This document shows positions 20,875 through 30,626 of a DNA stretch of 41,505 nt, piece by piece. The number at the start of each line of letters is the position of its first letter. Within the stretch, counting starts at the first letter, position 1. A program made the translations under genes and the position numbers. The notes under the pieces were generated by a model. That model saw nothing but the letters and a program-made list of their open reading frames with translations. It searched no databases and had not been told where the DNA came from. This stretch comes from JANNFX01 sp031380225. GTDB lineage: Bacteria; Pseudomonadota; Alphaproteobacteria; Rhizobiales; Hyphomicrobiaceae. The stretch covers positions 1-41,505 of the forward strand of contig JANNFX010000045.1 in assembly GCA_031380225.1 (NCBI GenBank), given 5' to 3'.

Positions 20875-21795
20875 CTATTTCTTTTCTGGCATTGGCGCCG
20901 CCTGGCCGCTTTCGATCTGCTTTTTCATCTGCTCTTCCATCGCAGCCTGACGTTTGGCTTCGTCGTCGACTTGCGTCTTAATCGCCGCATCGACGTATTC
21001 GATCTTAGCCTTCTTGCGCAGGTCGCCAAGTACCGTTTGGGTTTGCGACTTCATGAGCGACCCCAAAATCTGACCCTTGACTTGGTCAAAAGTTGGCGGT
21101 GGCTTTTGGCGCTTGTCTTCGACGCGGATCACATGCCAGCCGAACTGGCTCTGCACCGGCTTGGACGTTTCGCCTTTAGCGAGGGCAAACGCCGCTTGCT
21201 CGAACTGAGGCACCATTTGACCTTTGCCAAAGAAACCGAGGTCGCCGCCATTTTCTTTTGAGCCACCGTCAACCGAGAATTCCTTCGCAAGGGCCGCGAA
21301 ATCACCGCCCTTGGAAAGCTTGTCGGCGATGTCTATAGCCTGGGTCTCATCACCAACTAGAATATGGCGCGCCTTAACCTCTTCTTCGGTCTTGAGCATC
21401 TTGACTTGGTCCTCATAGAAGCCCTTCGCTGCGCCTTCACCGACGGCTTCCCTGACCTTCTTATCGAAGTACATCTGTTGGGCGGCCCGCAACTTGCTGA
21501 ACGCGACCCGCTTTTCAAATTCTGGACCGGTGGTCAATTTTTCGCTGTCTGCCGCTGCCGCGAACAGGTTTGTTTCGATCAAATATTCAACGAGATAGCG
21601 GCGCTTTTGGTCGGCCGGGGCGTTGCCCAGTTCAAGTCCGATTTCGCTTTCGGCGAAAGCCAGATCGGCATCTGTAATGTCACGGCCGTCAACTCTGGCG
21701 ACGACAGTGCCTTCGGCTTGGGCGGCTAAGGGGGCGAGCGCCGAAAGCGCCAGGAATAAGGCACTAGCGGCCGGGGCTATACGTTTCAGGTTCAC
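20875..21795 (-). CDS. Periplasmic parvulin-type peptidyl-prolyl isomerase (PrsA/SurA-like)
   Basis: A protein of about 306 residues: signal peptide (ALFLALSALAPLAAQA), SurA/PrsA-like helical N-domain (DGRDITDADLAFAESEIG...), and a rotamase domain at about 140-240 (VKARHILVGDETQA, FAALAKEFSVDGGSKENGGDLGFFGKGQMVPQFEQAAFAL, VQSQFGWHVIRVED). The C-terminus is Lys/Gln/Glu-rich. It folds exported proteins in the periplasm. The ATG at 21804 is directly adjacent to AAAGGA, so the GTG at 21795, with 8-bp spacing, is the better start. It is divergent from secA, so secretion and folding genes share an intergenic region, a common alphaproteobacterial arrangement. Confidence 0.9.
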   Translation of the reverse strand: MNLKRIAPAASALFLALSALAPLAAQAEGTVVARVDGRDITDADLAFAESEIGLELGNAPADQKRRYLVEYLIETNLFAAAADSEKLTTGPEFEKRVAFSKLRAAQQMYFDKKVREAVGEGAAKGFYEDQVKMLKTEEEVKARHILVGDETQAIDIADKLSKGGDFAALAKEFSVDGGSKENGGDLGFFGKGQMVPQFEQAAFALAKGETSKPVQSQFGWHVIRVEDKRQKPPPTFDQVKGQILGSLMKSQTQTVLGDLRKKAKIEYVDAAIKTQVDDEAKRQAAMEEQMKKQIESGQAAPMPEKK

Positions 21796-21935
21796 GGGGA
21801 ACATCCTTTATGCTCGGAAGCGGCCGAGGCCGGCCCGTTGGGGAGCGAGCGGGAAATAGACCACCGCGGCGCGGGGTGCCAAGTTAAGAATTCGACATCA
21901 GGGCGGCGTCGGGGTCTAATTGCCGCCCCGCCGCG

Positions 21936-21965
21936 TTGACAACCCAGGGGGGCAATCCTTATCTG
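21936..21965 (+). promoter_or_regulatory. Candidate sigma-70-type promoter for secA
   Basis: TTGACA (21936-21941) is a perfect -35 box. TATCTG (21960-21965) 18 bp later is a weak -10. The pair lies about 80 bp upstream of the secA start and faces it. The poor -10 keeps confidence low. Confidence 0.38.
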
Positions 21966-22043
21966 CCCTCAATGGCCGGGTGGCAAAACCGCCCGGACGC
22001 GCCCTTAGCGCTGTAAGTCCCTGATTTTAAGGAACGAAATTAA

Positions 22044-25016
22044 ATGTTGTCTATCGGCTCGCTGGCGTCGAAGCTGTTCGGCTCGTCCAATGAACGCAAG
22101 ATCAAGGTGTTTCGGCCCAAAGTCGAGGCGATCAATGCGCTTGAACCCGAGGTCGAAGCGCTGTCCGACACGGAGCTTCGTGCGCGCACTGAAATGTTGC
22201 GCGAGAAGGTCAAAGCCGGGGCGACGCTCGATGATCTCTTGGTTCCGGCCTTCGCAACGGTCCGCGAGGCAGCGAAACGCACGCTCGGCCAGCGCCACTT
22301 CGATATGCAGCTGATTGGCGGCATGGTGCTGCACAAGGGCGATATCGCCGAAATGAAAACTGGCGAAGGCAAGACCCTGGTCGCCACGTTGCCGGTCTAT
22401 TTGAATGCGTTGGCGGGCACCGGCGTCCATGTCGTCACCGTCAATGACTACCTGGCGAGACGCGACAGTGAGTGGATGGGTCAGGTCTACCGGTTCCTCG
22501 GGCTGACCACCGGCGTCATTGTTCACGGCATGACCGATCAACAGCGCCACGAAGCCTACGCTGCCGACGTCACCTATGGCACCAACAATGAACTCGGCTT
22601 CGACTACTTGCGCGACAACATGAAGTTGCGCAAATCTGAAATGGTGCAGCGTGGGCACACCTTCGCCATCGTTGACGAAGTTGACAGCATCTTGATCGAT
22701 GAAGCGCGGACGCCCCTGATCATTTCAGGCCCGCTCGAAGACAAGGCGGATCTGTACACGGCGGTTGATGCCTTGATGCTGAAGCTGACAGCCGAAGACT
22801 ATGAACTCGACGAGAAACAGCGCCAGGTTTCTTTGAACGAAGCCGGCAACGCTAGAATGGAACAATTACTGGCGGACGCTGGCATGATGACCGGCTCACT
22901 CTATGACATTGAGAACGTCACCTATGTTCATCACGTCAATCAAGCGCTGAAGGCGCATAAGCTGTTCCAACGCGATAAGGACTACATCATCAAGGGCGAT
23001 GAAGTCATCATCATCGATGAATTTACTGGCCGCATGATGCCCGGCCGGCGCTACTCGGAAGGCTTGCACCAATCGCTTGAAGCCAAGGAACATGTTGAAA
23101 TCCAGCCGGAGAACCAAACTCTGGCATCGATCACGTTCCAGAACTACTTCCGCTTATACAAAAAACTTGCAGGCATGACAGGGACCGCCAATACCGAAGC
23201 CAGTGAGTTTATGGACATTTACGGCCTCGAAGTGATCGAGATCCCGACCAACTTGAATGTTGCACGTGTCGATGAAGACGATGAAATTTATCGCACGCAG
23301 AAGGAAAAGTTGGCGGCGATTGTCACCACAATTGCGGAAGCCAGCCGCCGCGGCCAGCCGTTGCTGGTCGGTACGACTTCGATTGAAAAGTCAGAACAGC
23401 TGTCTGAGCTTTTAAAAGATCCGGCCTACATCAAGGGGCTTGGGACGACGTTGGTTGCGCAAGCGAAGACACTCAACGACAAAAAGGACGGAGAGCTCAA
23501 GACTTACCTCGACGAAATTGGAACCTATTTGCTTTCAATTGGCGCAGCGAAAAGCCAGGATCATCCGATCCCGCATAAGGTTTTGAACGCACGCTTTCAC
23601 GAGCAGGAAGCCACGATTGTTGCTCAGGCCGGTGTTCCAGGCGCCGTGACGATTGCCACCAACATGGCTGGCCGCGGCACCGATATCCAACTCGGTGGCA
23701 ACGTATCGTTCCGCCTGAAGGATTGGATTGCTGAGGAAACTGAAGCAGGCCGCACGCCCGATGACGCGGCAATCGCTCGCATGAAATCTGAAATCGAAGC
23801 CGACGTTGCAGTCAAGAAGCAGAAAGCTCTCGACGCTGGCGGTCTGTATGTGATGGGCACCGAGCGGCATGAAAGCCGCCGCATCGACAATCAGCTTCGT
23901 GGCCGCTCCGGCCGTCAGGGCGATCCGGGCCGTTCGAAGTTCTATCTCGCACTCGATGACGATTTGATGCGCATCTTCGGCTCCGAGCGCATGGACAGCG
24001 TCCTGCAAACACTCGGTCTGCAAGAAGGCGAGGCGATCACCCATCCATGGATGAATAAATCGCTCGAGATGGCGCAAAAGAAGGTCGAGGCCCGCAACTT
24101 CGATATCCGCAAACAGATCTTGAAGTTTGATGACGTCATGAATGACCAGCGCAAGGTCATCTTCGATCAGCGTATTGACATTATGGCTGAAGACGACGTC
24201 TCTGATACCGTGCGCGAATTACGACATCAGGTGGTGCAGGATCTGGTGCTGCGCGCCATCCCTGAGAATGCTTACGCCGAACAGTGGAATACCGGCATGC
24301 TCAAAGAAGCGATGAGCGGTATTTTCGAACTCGATTTGCCGATTGAACAATGGGCGGCAGAGGAAGGTATTGCGAACGAAGAAATCGAAGAGCGTTTGCT
24401 GAAGGCTGCCGACGAAAAGGCGGCTCAGAAAGAATCGGAAATCGGTTCCGAAATGTACCGGCAGATCGAAAAGATGGTGTTATTGCAGACCCTCGATCAT
24501 CTGTGGCGCGAGCATTTGTTGACGCTTGAGCATTTGCGTCAGGTCATTGGCTTCCGTGCTTACGGCCAGCGCGATCCGCTGAATGAATATAAGAGCGAAG
24601 CCTTCGTGTTGTTCGAGAGCATGCTGGCGAAGCTTCGTGAGGCCACAACCGGCACACTGATGCATGTCGAGTTGACGCAAGGCGGCCAACCGCCCGAACT
24701 CGAGGAACCCGAGCTGCCGCCGATGGAGGCCCATCATATCGATCCGACGACGGGCATGGATGATGCTCAGCCAATGATGACGCCCGGAATGGTCGAAGAG
24801 TTGTCGATGGTTGACCGTGCGATTGCTGCTCGCGGCCGCGGCGGTCCTCGCGAATCCGGACCGCTGAAGCGAGCGCCGCTGCAGACCCGCAAGGGTGGCG
24901 GCACGGCCGTTGATCCCAACGATCCGGCAACCTGGGGCCGTGTCGCCCGAAACGATAGCTGCCCGTGCGGTTCAGGCAAGAAGTACAAGCATTGCCACGG
25001 CAGTTACAGCAGCTGA
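22044..25016 (+). CDS. secA: Preprotein translocase ATPase SecA
   Basis: A 990-residue motor that drives unfolded proteins through SecYEG. Visible are the Walker A motif MKTGEGKT (104-111, Lys110), DEVDSILIDEARTPLIISG (DEAD-like motif and IRA-linked region), the preprotein-binding segment, TATNMAGRGTDIQLGG-type motif V (written here as IATNMAGRGTDI), GRSGRQGDPG motif VI, and the C-terminal SEC-C zinc motif with Cys973, Cys975, Cys984 and His985. Compared with E. coli it has about 45 extra residues between motifs (about 459-511), before VLNARFHEQEA. AAGGAACGA precedes the ATG. It stands alone, divergent from the parvulin gene and convergent with trpS. Confidence 0.98.
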   Translation: MLSIGSLASKLFGSSNERKIKVFRPKVEAINALEPEVEALSDTELRARTEMLREKVKAGATLDDLLVPAFATVREAAKRTLGQRHFDMQLIGGMVLHKGDIAEMKTGEGKTLVATLPVYLNALAGTGVHVVTVNDYLARRDSEWMGQVYRFLGLTTGVIVHGMTDQQRHEAYAADVTYGTNNELGFDYLRDNMKLRKSEMVQRGHTFAIVDEVDSILIDEARTPLIISGPLEDKADLYTAVDALMLKLTAEDYELDEKQRQVSLNEAGNARMEQLLADAGMMTGSLYDIENVTYVHHVNQALKAHKLFQRDKDYIIKGDEVIIIDEFTGRMMPGRRYSEGLHQSLEAKEHVEIQPENQTLASITFQNYFRLYKKLAGMTGTANTEASEFMDIYGLEVIEIPTNLNVARVDEDDEIYRTQKEKLAAIVTTIAEASRRGQPLLVGTTSIEKSEQLSELLKDPAYIKGLGTTLVAQAKTLNDKKDGELKTYLDEIGTYLLSIGAAKSQDHPIPHKVLNARFHEQEATIVAQAGVPGAVTIATNMAGRGTDIQLGGNVSFRLKDWIAEETEAGRTPDDAAIARMKSEIEADVAVKKQKALDAGGLYVMGTERHESRRIDNQLRGRSGRQGDPGRSKFYLALDDDLMRIFGSERMDSVLQTLGLQEGEAITHPWMNKSLEMAQKKVEARNFDIRKQILKFDDVMNDQRKVIFDQRIDIMAEDDVSDTVRELRHQVVQDLVLRAIPENAYAEQWNTGMLKEAMSGIFELDLPIEQWAAEEGIANEEIEERLLKAADEKAAQKESEIGSEMYRQIEKMVLLQTLDHLWREHLLTLEHLRQVIGFRAYGQRDPLNEYKSEAFVLFESMLAKLREATTGTLMHVELTQGGQPPELEEPELPPMEAHHIDPTTGMDDAQPMMTPGMVEELSMVDRAIAARGRGGPRESGPLKRAPLQTRKGGGTAVDPNDPATWGRVARNDSCPCGSGKKYKHCHGSYSS

Positions 25017-25031
25017 CGCGGCGGCTAGACT

Positions 25032-26078
25032 CTAGCGCCGGATCAGCCCGACGATATCCTTGACGTCATCCATAATCGGCTTGGCAATAGCCTCGGCGCG
25101 CGTGGCACCATCTGCCAACACCGCGTCGATTGCCGCCGGGTCGGCCATCATGCGCGTGATGCCGTCGCTGAGCGGCGTCAGGCGTGCCACGGCAGCATCA
25201 GCGAGCGCCTTCTTGAACGATGAAAATTGCTGGCCGCCGAAGTCGCGAAGCACCATGTCTTTGGTCGTGCCGGTTAGTGCAGCGAAGATGCCTGTCAAAT
25301 TGTCGGCTTCAGGGCGTCCTGCAAGGCCTAGGGCCTCAGACGGCAGAGGCTCAGCGTCGGTATTGGCTTTATGAATTTTCTTGGCGATGGTGTCGGCGTC
25401 ATCCGTCAGCGCAATCCGTGACAGATCCGATGGGTCCGACTTCGACATTTTTTTAGTACCGTCGCGCAAGCTCATGACTCGCGTCGCAGGTCCCATGATC
25501 ACCGGTTCTGGCAGTGGGAAGAACCCGCCGCCGGCGTATCCCGTATCCCGGATGCCATCTGCGAAATCATTGTTGAACTTTTGAGCGATATCGCGAGCCA
25601 GCTCGATGTGCTGCTTTTGATCTTCGCCAACCGGAACATGTGTTGCGCGATAGGCGAGAATGTCGGCCGCCATTAAGTTCGGATACGAAAAAAGCCCGAC
25701 GGACGCCGCTTCACGGTCCTTGCCGGCTTTCTCCTTGAATTGCGTCATGCGGTTGAGCCAGCCGAGGCGGGCAACGCAATTGAAGATCCATGCCAATTCG
25801 GCGTGCTGCGGGACCTGACTCTGATTGAACAAGATGCTTTGTTTCGGGTCGAGACCCGCAGCCATGTAGGAGGCCGTGACCAGCCGGATTGCATGGCGCA
25901 ATTCTTTTGGATCCTGCCACACTGTAATGGCGTGTAGATCGACGACGCAATAAATGCATTCGGTCGTCTTTTGCAGCTCGATCCATTGCACCATGGCGCC
26001 GAGATAGTTGCCGAGATGCAGGCTGCCGGTCGGTTGCATGCCTGAGAAAACGCGTTTGCTGGCGGCCATCTTGGTCAT
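25032..26078 (-). CDS. trpS: Tryptophan-tRNA ligase
   Basis: A 348-residue class Ic aminoacyl-tRNA synthetase charging tRNA-Trp. The HIGH-type motif is in TGSLHLGNYLGA (His21), the KMSKS loop is at 210-214, and FSGMQPTG, SYPNLMAADILAYRATHVPVGEDQKQH (amino-acid and tRNA pocket) are typical. GGAAAGAA lies upstream of the ATG. It is last in the mutS-glnD-murJ-trpS series, 85 bp after murJ, and its stop lies 15 bp from that of secA, with which it is convergent. Confidence 0.98.
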   Translation of the reverse strand: MTKMAASKRVFSGMQPTGSLHLGNYLGAMVQWIELQKTTECIYCVVDLHAITVWQDPKELRHAIRLVTASYMAAGLDPKQSILFNQSQVPQHAELAWIFNCVARLGWLNRMTQFKEKAGKDREAASVGLFSYPNLMAADILAYRATHVPVGEDQKQHIELARDIAQKFNNDFADGIRDTGYAGGGFFPLPEPVIMGPATRVMSLRDGTKKMSKSDPSDLSRIALTDDADTIAKKIHKANTDAEPLPSEALGLAGRPEADNLTGIFAALTGTTKDMVLRDFGGQQFSSFKKALADAAVARLTPLSDGITRMMADPAAIDAVLADGATRAEAIAKPIMDDVKDIVGLIRR

Positions 26079-26163
26079 AAAGTTCTTTCCTTTGATCGGT
26101 CCGCGTTATGGCGTGTGGACGCCTGCTCTGCAAGTGCTGCCGAGAGTGTTAACGGCCGGACAT

Positions 26164-27744
26164 TTAAGTGGATCGGCGCAGGGCTGACCGCAGCTGGCTA
26201 AGGTTCACCGCGCCGGTTAGGACTGCTGCGATAGCGTAAATCGCCATGCCGCCGCCGATCAGGATCAACAGCGCAGTTATACGGGGCGCAAAGCCGGTGT
26301 TGCCTGCAATCCACGGAGACAGGACGTAGGACAGGCCAGATAGGGCAACTCCCATGATCATGCTTGCAATCAGAATGCGCGGCATGGCGCGCTTGAGCTG
26401 AGCGTCGGCTGCGAAATAGCCGCGGCTCTGCAACCCACGCCACAGCAGTATTGCATTCATCCATCCGCCGATTGTAGTCGCGACGGCAATGCCGAGATGC
26501 GGCATCCAACCGAGCCAGCGAAAGACGAAGAACAGCGCGACGGACCCAATCGTGTTAGCTGTCAGACTCCAGCCAGCAAAGCGCATTGGTGTTTTAGTAT
26601 CCTGCCTGGCGAAGAAAGCTGGCGAGAATACTTTGATCAGCACAAACGATGGTAGCCCGATTGCAAAGATTGCGAGCGCCCGCGCGGTGTAGGGCGTGTC
26701 AGCGGGCTTGAAAGCCCCGTATTCAAAGAGTGCCTTCACAAGATCGGTTGGCACGACCGCGAGTGCTACGGCGGCGGGAATCGTGAGGAGCATAGCGAAT
26801 TCCAGCGAGCGGTTCTGACTATTCATCACGCCAACAGTGTCACCTGCCCTTAAGTTGCGCGTCACTTCAGGCAGGAGCACGACGCCAATGGCAATGCCAA
26901 CGATAGCCAGCGGCAACTCGTATAGCCGGTCAGCGTAATAGAGATGCGAAACAGCGCCATCCTGTTGGGTTGCGATCATGGTTCCGATTAAAATGTTGAG
27001 CTGGGTAATGCCGCCTGCAATCACGCCCGGAATCCCGAGAGTGACCAGTTGTTTCATTTCCGGCGACCAGCGCGGACGCCTGAGAGCCAGCGCAAAGCCG
27101 TTGCGCTTCAGCCCCCAAATCAGCAGGAGCAATTGGAGAATACCGGCGGCAAATACACCCCAAGCCTGAATGTAGCCCGCCATCGGTTCATTGCGATAGC
27201 CAAGCCAAATCGACAACAGCATGGCGCCAGCCAGCACGAGATTGAGAACGATCGAAATCGACGAGCTTGCGCCGAACTTGCCAAGCGAGTTCAAAACGCC
27301 GGACGCTAAAGCGACCAGAGACATGCATAACAAATAAGGAAATGTGATCTGCGTCAGCCGCACGGCCAGATCAAACTTGTCCGGGGTATCAGCAAAGCCT
27401 GGCGCCAAGAGGTACATCAGCCATGGCATAAAGATCATGCACAGGGCTGAGACGGCAACGACGACAACGGCTAATCCGGCCATTGCCTCTTCGGCAAACT
27501 TTCGCGCTGCCTCTTTGCCTTCGCCTTCGAGCTTGCCAGCAAACAACGGCACAAAGGCCGAGTTGAATGCGCCTTCACCGAACAGGCGCCGGAACAGGTT
27601 TGGGAACCGGAACGCAACATAGAACGCGTCGGCCACGGGCCCTGCACCGAGGACGGCAGCAGCGAGTGTATCGCGGACGAAGCCGAGAATGCGGCTCAGA
27701 AGTGTCAAGCCGCCGACGGTGGCGAAGGATTTATAGAGTTTCAT
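26164..27744 (-). CDS. murJ: Lipid II flippase MurJ
   Basis: A 526-residue polytopic membrane protein of the MOP exporter superfamily (formerly MviN), which flips lipid II for peptidoglycan synthesis. The signature N-terminus is clear: KSFATVGGLTLLSRILGFVRDTLAAAVLGAGPVADAFYVAFRFPNLFRRLFGEGAFNSAFVPLF, including the RD and RR residues essential in MurJ. About fourteen hydrophobic helices follow, with GIPGVIAGGITQLN and YYADRLYELPLAIVGIAIGVVLLPEVTR at typical positions. Length is normal. The ribosome binding site is weak, consistent with translation from an mRNA running from glnD, whose stop is 65 bp upstream. Confidence 0.97.
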   Translation of the reverse strand: MKLYKSFATVGGLTLLSRILGFVRDTLAAAVLGAGPVADAFYVAFRFPNLFRRLFGEGAFNSAFVPLFAGKLEGEGKEAARKFAEEAMAGLAVVVVAVSALCMIFMPWLMYLLAPGFADTPDKFDLAVRLTQITFPYLLCMSLVALASGVLNSLGKFGASSSISIVLNLVLAGAMLLSIWLGYRNEPMAGYIQAWGVFAAGILQLLLLIWGLKRNGFALALRRPRWSPEMKQLVTLGIPGVIAGGITQLNILIGTMIATQQDGAVSHLYYADRLYELPLAIVGIAIGVVLLPEVTRNLRAGDTVGVMNSQNRSLEFAMLLTIPAAVALAVVPTDLVKALFEYGAFKPADTPYTARALAIFAIGLPSFVLIKVFSPAFFARQDTKTPMRFAGWSLTANTIGSVALFFVFRWLGWMPHLGIAVATTIGGWMNAILLWRGLQSRGYFAADAQLKRAMPRILIASMIMGVALSGLSYVLSPWIAGNTGFAPRITALLILIGGGMAIYAIAAVLTGAVNLSQLRSALRRST

Positions 27745-27809
27745 GGCGGACCACTGCTATCGGCGTTCTGTCTGGGGGGCAAGGCTGGCGTCCGCCGATG
27801 ATGAAGGTT

Positions 27810-30599
27810 TCATGCTTGGGCGGGCGCGCCTGCCACAACTGGGGCTGGCCCTGCCAGCACTGCTTCAAGCCGGGCGCGAATAGTCGCCTGCCTGTTTTCG
27901 GTTTCGATCTTCTTACCGGTCAAGTCGGTGACATAAAACACGTCGACCGCCTTTTCGCCAAAAGTTGTGATGTGAGCCGACGAGATATCGAGCGACAAGT
28001 CAGACAATGTGCTGGTCAATTCGTAGAGTAAACCGGTACGGTCACGGCCGGCGACTTCGATGACCGAAAAGGCATCCGATAGTCCGTTGTTGATAATGAC
28101 TTCAGGTGCAACGCGGAATGCGTCGCTCTTGTTCGTCACCATCTTGCGTTTAGACAGCAGCGCAGCAAGCCGGACTTCGCCTTTCAAGACTTTATCGATG
28201 GTCTCGCTGATGCGTTTGGCACGGCGGAGCTCGTCTTCATCGTCCTGGAATTCACGTTGCAGAATAAACGTGTCGAGAGCAAAGCCGTCGCGTGTTGTTG
28301 AAATATGTGCGCCTGCAATATTGGCGCCGTTGGCTGCACATGCGCCCGCGAACAGTGCCAGCAGGCGGGGATGATTGGGTGCGTAGACCGACAGCTCTGT
28401 GACGCCGGTGAATTTATCGGTCATGTAGGCGGTGGCTATCGAAAGGTTTTCGGTCTCGGCGCGATGGATGAGGCGCGCGTGATCGGCCTGCTTGCGCGAG
28501 TCAATTCGGAGCCAATAGTCGGGATAGTGCTTGGTGAGAAACGTCTCAGTACTCGTCGATGGCAAATCACCGGTCGCTTTACGCAGCGCGGTCTTTGCTT
28601 CAGCAACACGCTGATTGCGATGACCGGACGTATGGCCACCTGAGACAAGTGGCTCGGTCTCAGCGTAGAGCGTGCGCAGCAGCTGGCCTTTCCAGCCATT
28701 CCAAACCCCTGGCCCGACCGCGCGAATGTCAGCAACGGTCAGAATGAGCAGCAATTTCAGCCGTTCCGGGCTTTGCACAATGTCTGCGAAATCGCGCACT
28801 GTCTTGGGGTCAGTGATGTCGCGGCTCTGAGCGATATTGCTCATGGTCAGGTGTTGCTCGATGAGCCATGCCACCGTTTCCGTCTCCGCTGCCGTCAGCC
28901 CAAAGCGCGGGCACAACGAGCGTGCAATACGTGCGCCAAGGATCGAATGATCCTCAACGCGGCCCTTGCCGATGTCGTGCAGGAACGCAGCCACGTACAG
29001 CACACGCTTGTTTTGAATGCTTTTGATCAGCTCCGACGACAGCGGCAATTCGCTGACAGCGCCGCCGCGCTCAATTTCCACCAGTTCGCCGATCGTGCGC
29101 AGCAAGTGTTCATCGACCGTGAAGTGGTGATACATATTGAACTGCATCATCGCCACAACTTGTCCGAACTCCGGAATGAAGCGGCCAAGCACACCAGCTT
29201 CATTCATGCGCCGCAGAATGGCTTCCGGATTGTCGCCGCCGGTCAACAGTTCTAGAAAAATCCGATTAGCTTCCGGATCGCGGCGCACCTTGTCGTTGAT
29301 CAACAGGTGCGAGGATCGCAACAAGCGGATGGCCGTTGGATGCAAAAACCCGCCAGACTTTGCTGCTTGCGCAAAATACCGGATCAGATTGACGGGATCG
29401 CGCTTAAACACGTCTTTGTCTGAAACATTCAAGCGGCCATTCTCGACCCGGAAATCAGTTTTCGTGCGGACTTCGCGCCGCATTCTCCACGACGATGGCT
29501 GGAATAGCCGATTGAGACCAGGTGCGGCTTTGATCTGATCCATTTCGAGTGCTGCGCACAGGATGGTGGTCAGGTCGCCAACTTCCTTCACAATCAAGAA
29601 GTAGTGTTTCATAAAGCGTTCGACGCCGCGCAGCCCACCCTTTTCGCGGTAGCCAAGCTGTTCCGCCAAAATTGGCTGGAGATCGAATGTCAATCGCTCT
29701 TCGGCACGGCCTGCAATGAAGTGCAGCAGGCAGCGCACCGTCCACAGGAAGTCCTCACAGGTTCGGAATGTCGCGGCTTCTTCTGAGGTGAAAATCGAGG
29801 CTGCAACCGTTTCGGGACCGACGTTGTGGCCAGAGATGTATTTCGACAGCCAGTGGAGCGTGTGAAGATCGCGCAGCGCACCCTTGCCGTCCTTAACGTT
29901 CGGCTCCACTTTATAGCGGCTTTCACCGGTCCGCTGGTGCCGGTCGGTTCGTTCCGCCATTTTTGCGTCGACAAATTCACGCCCAGTTCCCTTCACAACT
30001 TCTGACCGGAACCGCCGCTCAAGTTCGTTGTAGAGAGTTTGATCGCCGTGAATGAGCCACATGTCGAGCAATGCGGTGCGGATCGTCATGTCGGCGCGCG
30101 CAAGCTTGAGGCATTGATCAACCGTGCGGGTCGCGTGTCCGACTTTGAAGCCCAAGTCCCATAAGATGTAGAGCATATACTCGGCAACGCTCTCGCCCCA
30201 GGGCGTTTGTTTGTAAGGCAACAGAAACAGCAGGTCGATGTCGGAGCCGGGCGCTAGCATTTCGCGGCCATAGCCGCCGGTGGCAATCACGGACATGCGT
30301 TCAGCATCTGACGGATTGGTGGCCCTATAGACGTGGGTAACGGTGTAGTCAAAGATCAGACGGATCAACTCGTCTTGGAAGTCGGCAAGGCCTTTGGCGC
30401 AGGCCCGGCCGTTGCGATCACGTTCAAGTCCGGCGCGAGCTTCGGCGCGCGCGTGTTTCACCAGCGCCTTCAAGCGCTCGACGACGTCTTTGCGCGCGTC
30501 CTGCGGATTGCCGTGCTTGTGATGAAGCGCAGTCAGTTCGACCCTGAGCCCGCGTGGATCAAAAGCCGGCAAGGCATCGGCAGGTGCTGTATGCGGCAT
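27810..30599 (-). CDS. glnD: Bifunctional PII uridylyltransferase / uridylyl-removing enzyme
   Basis: A 929-residue nitrogen sensor that uridylylates PII proteins when glutamine is low and removes UMP when it is high. The nucleotidyltransferase domain has GGYGREMLAPGSDIDLLFL with the metal-binding SDID. The HD domain has YHHFTVDEHLLRTIG and FLHDIGKGR. Two C-terminal ACT domains that sense glutamine are visible (LSVYAPNHPRLLALFAGACAANGANI and VIEVAGRDRTGLLYELTSTLSDLSLDISSAHI). All catalytic motifs look intact. I use the ATG at 30599; a TTG two codons upstream is possible. It follows mutS by 27 bp, so the two are surely co-transcribed. Confidence 0.98.
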   Translation of the reverse strand: MPHTAPADALPAFDPRGLRVELTALHHKHGNPQDARKDVVERLKALVKHARAEARAGLERDRNGRACAKGLADFQDELIRLIFDYTVTHVYRATNPSDAERMSVIATGGYGREMLAPGSDIDLLFLLPYKQTPWGESVAEYMLYILWDLGFKVGHATRTVDQCLKLARADMTIRTALLDMWLIHGDQTLYNELERRFRSEVVKGTGREFVDAKMAERTDRHQRTGESRYKVEPNVKDGKGALRDLHTLHWLSKYISGHNVGPETVAASIFTSEEAATFRTCEDFLWTVRCLLHFIAGRAEERLTFDLQPILAEQLGYREKGGLRGVERFMKHYFLIVKEVGDLTTILCAALEMDQIKAAPGLNRLFQPSSWRMRREVRTKTDFRVENGRLNVSDKDVFKRDPVNLIRYFAQAAKSGGFLHPTAIRLLRSSHLLINDKVRRDPEANRIFLELLTGGDNPEAILRRMNEAGVLGRFIPEFGQVVAMMQFNMYHHFTVDEHLLRTIGELVEIERGGAVSELPLSSELIKSIQNKRVLYVAAFLHDIGKGRVEDHSILGARIARSLCPRFGLTAAETETVAWLIEQHLTMSNIAQSRDITDPKTVRDFADIVQSPERLKLLLILTVADIRAVGPGVWNGWKGQLLRTLYAETEPLVSGGHTSGHRNQRVAEAKTALRKATGDLPSTSTETFLTKHYPDYWLRIDSRKQADHARLIHRAETENLSIATAYMTDKFTGVTELSVYAPNHPRLLALFAGACAANGANIAGAHISTTRDGFALDTFILQREFQDDEDELRRAKRISETIDKVLKGEVRLAALLSKRKMVTNKSDAFRVAPEVIINNGLSDAFSVIEVAGRDRTGLLYELTSTLSDLSLDISSAHITTFGEKAVDVFYVTDLTGKKIETENRQATIRARLEAVLAGPAPVVAGAPAQA

Positions 30600-30626
30600 C
30601 GTCAAATCGAAGATCTCAAAGTGTGA

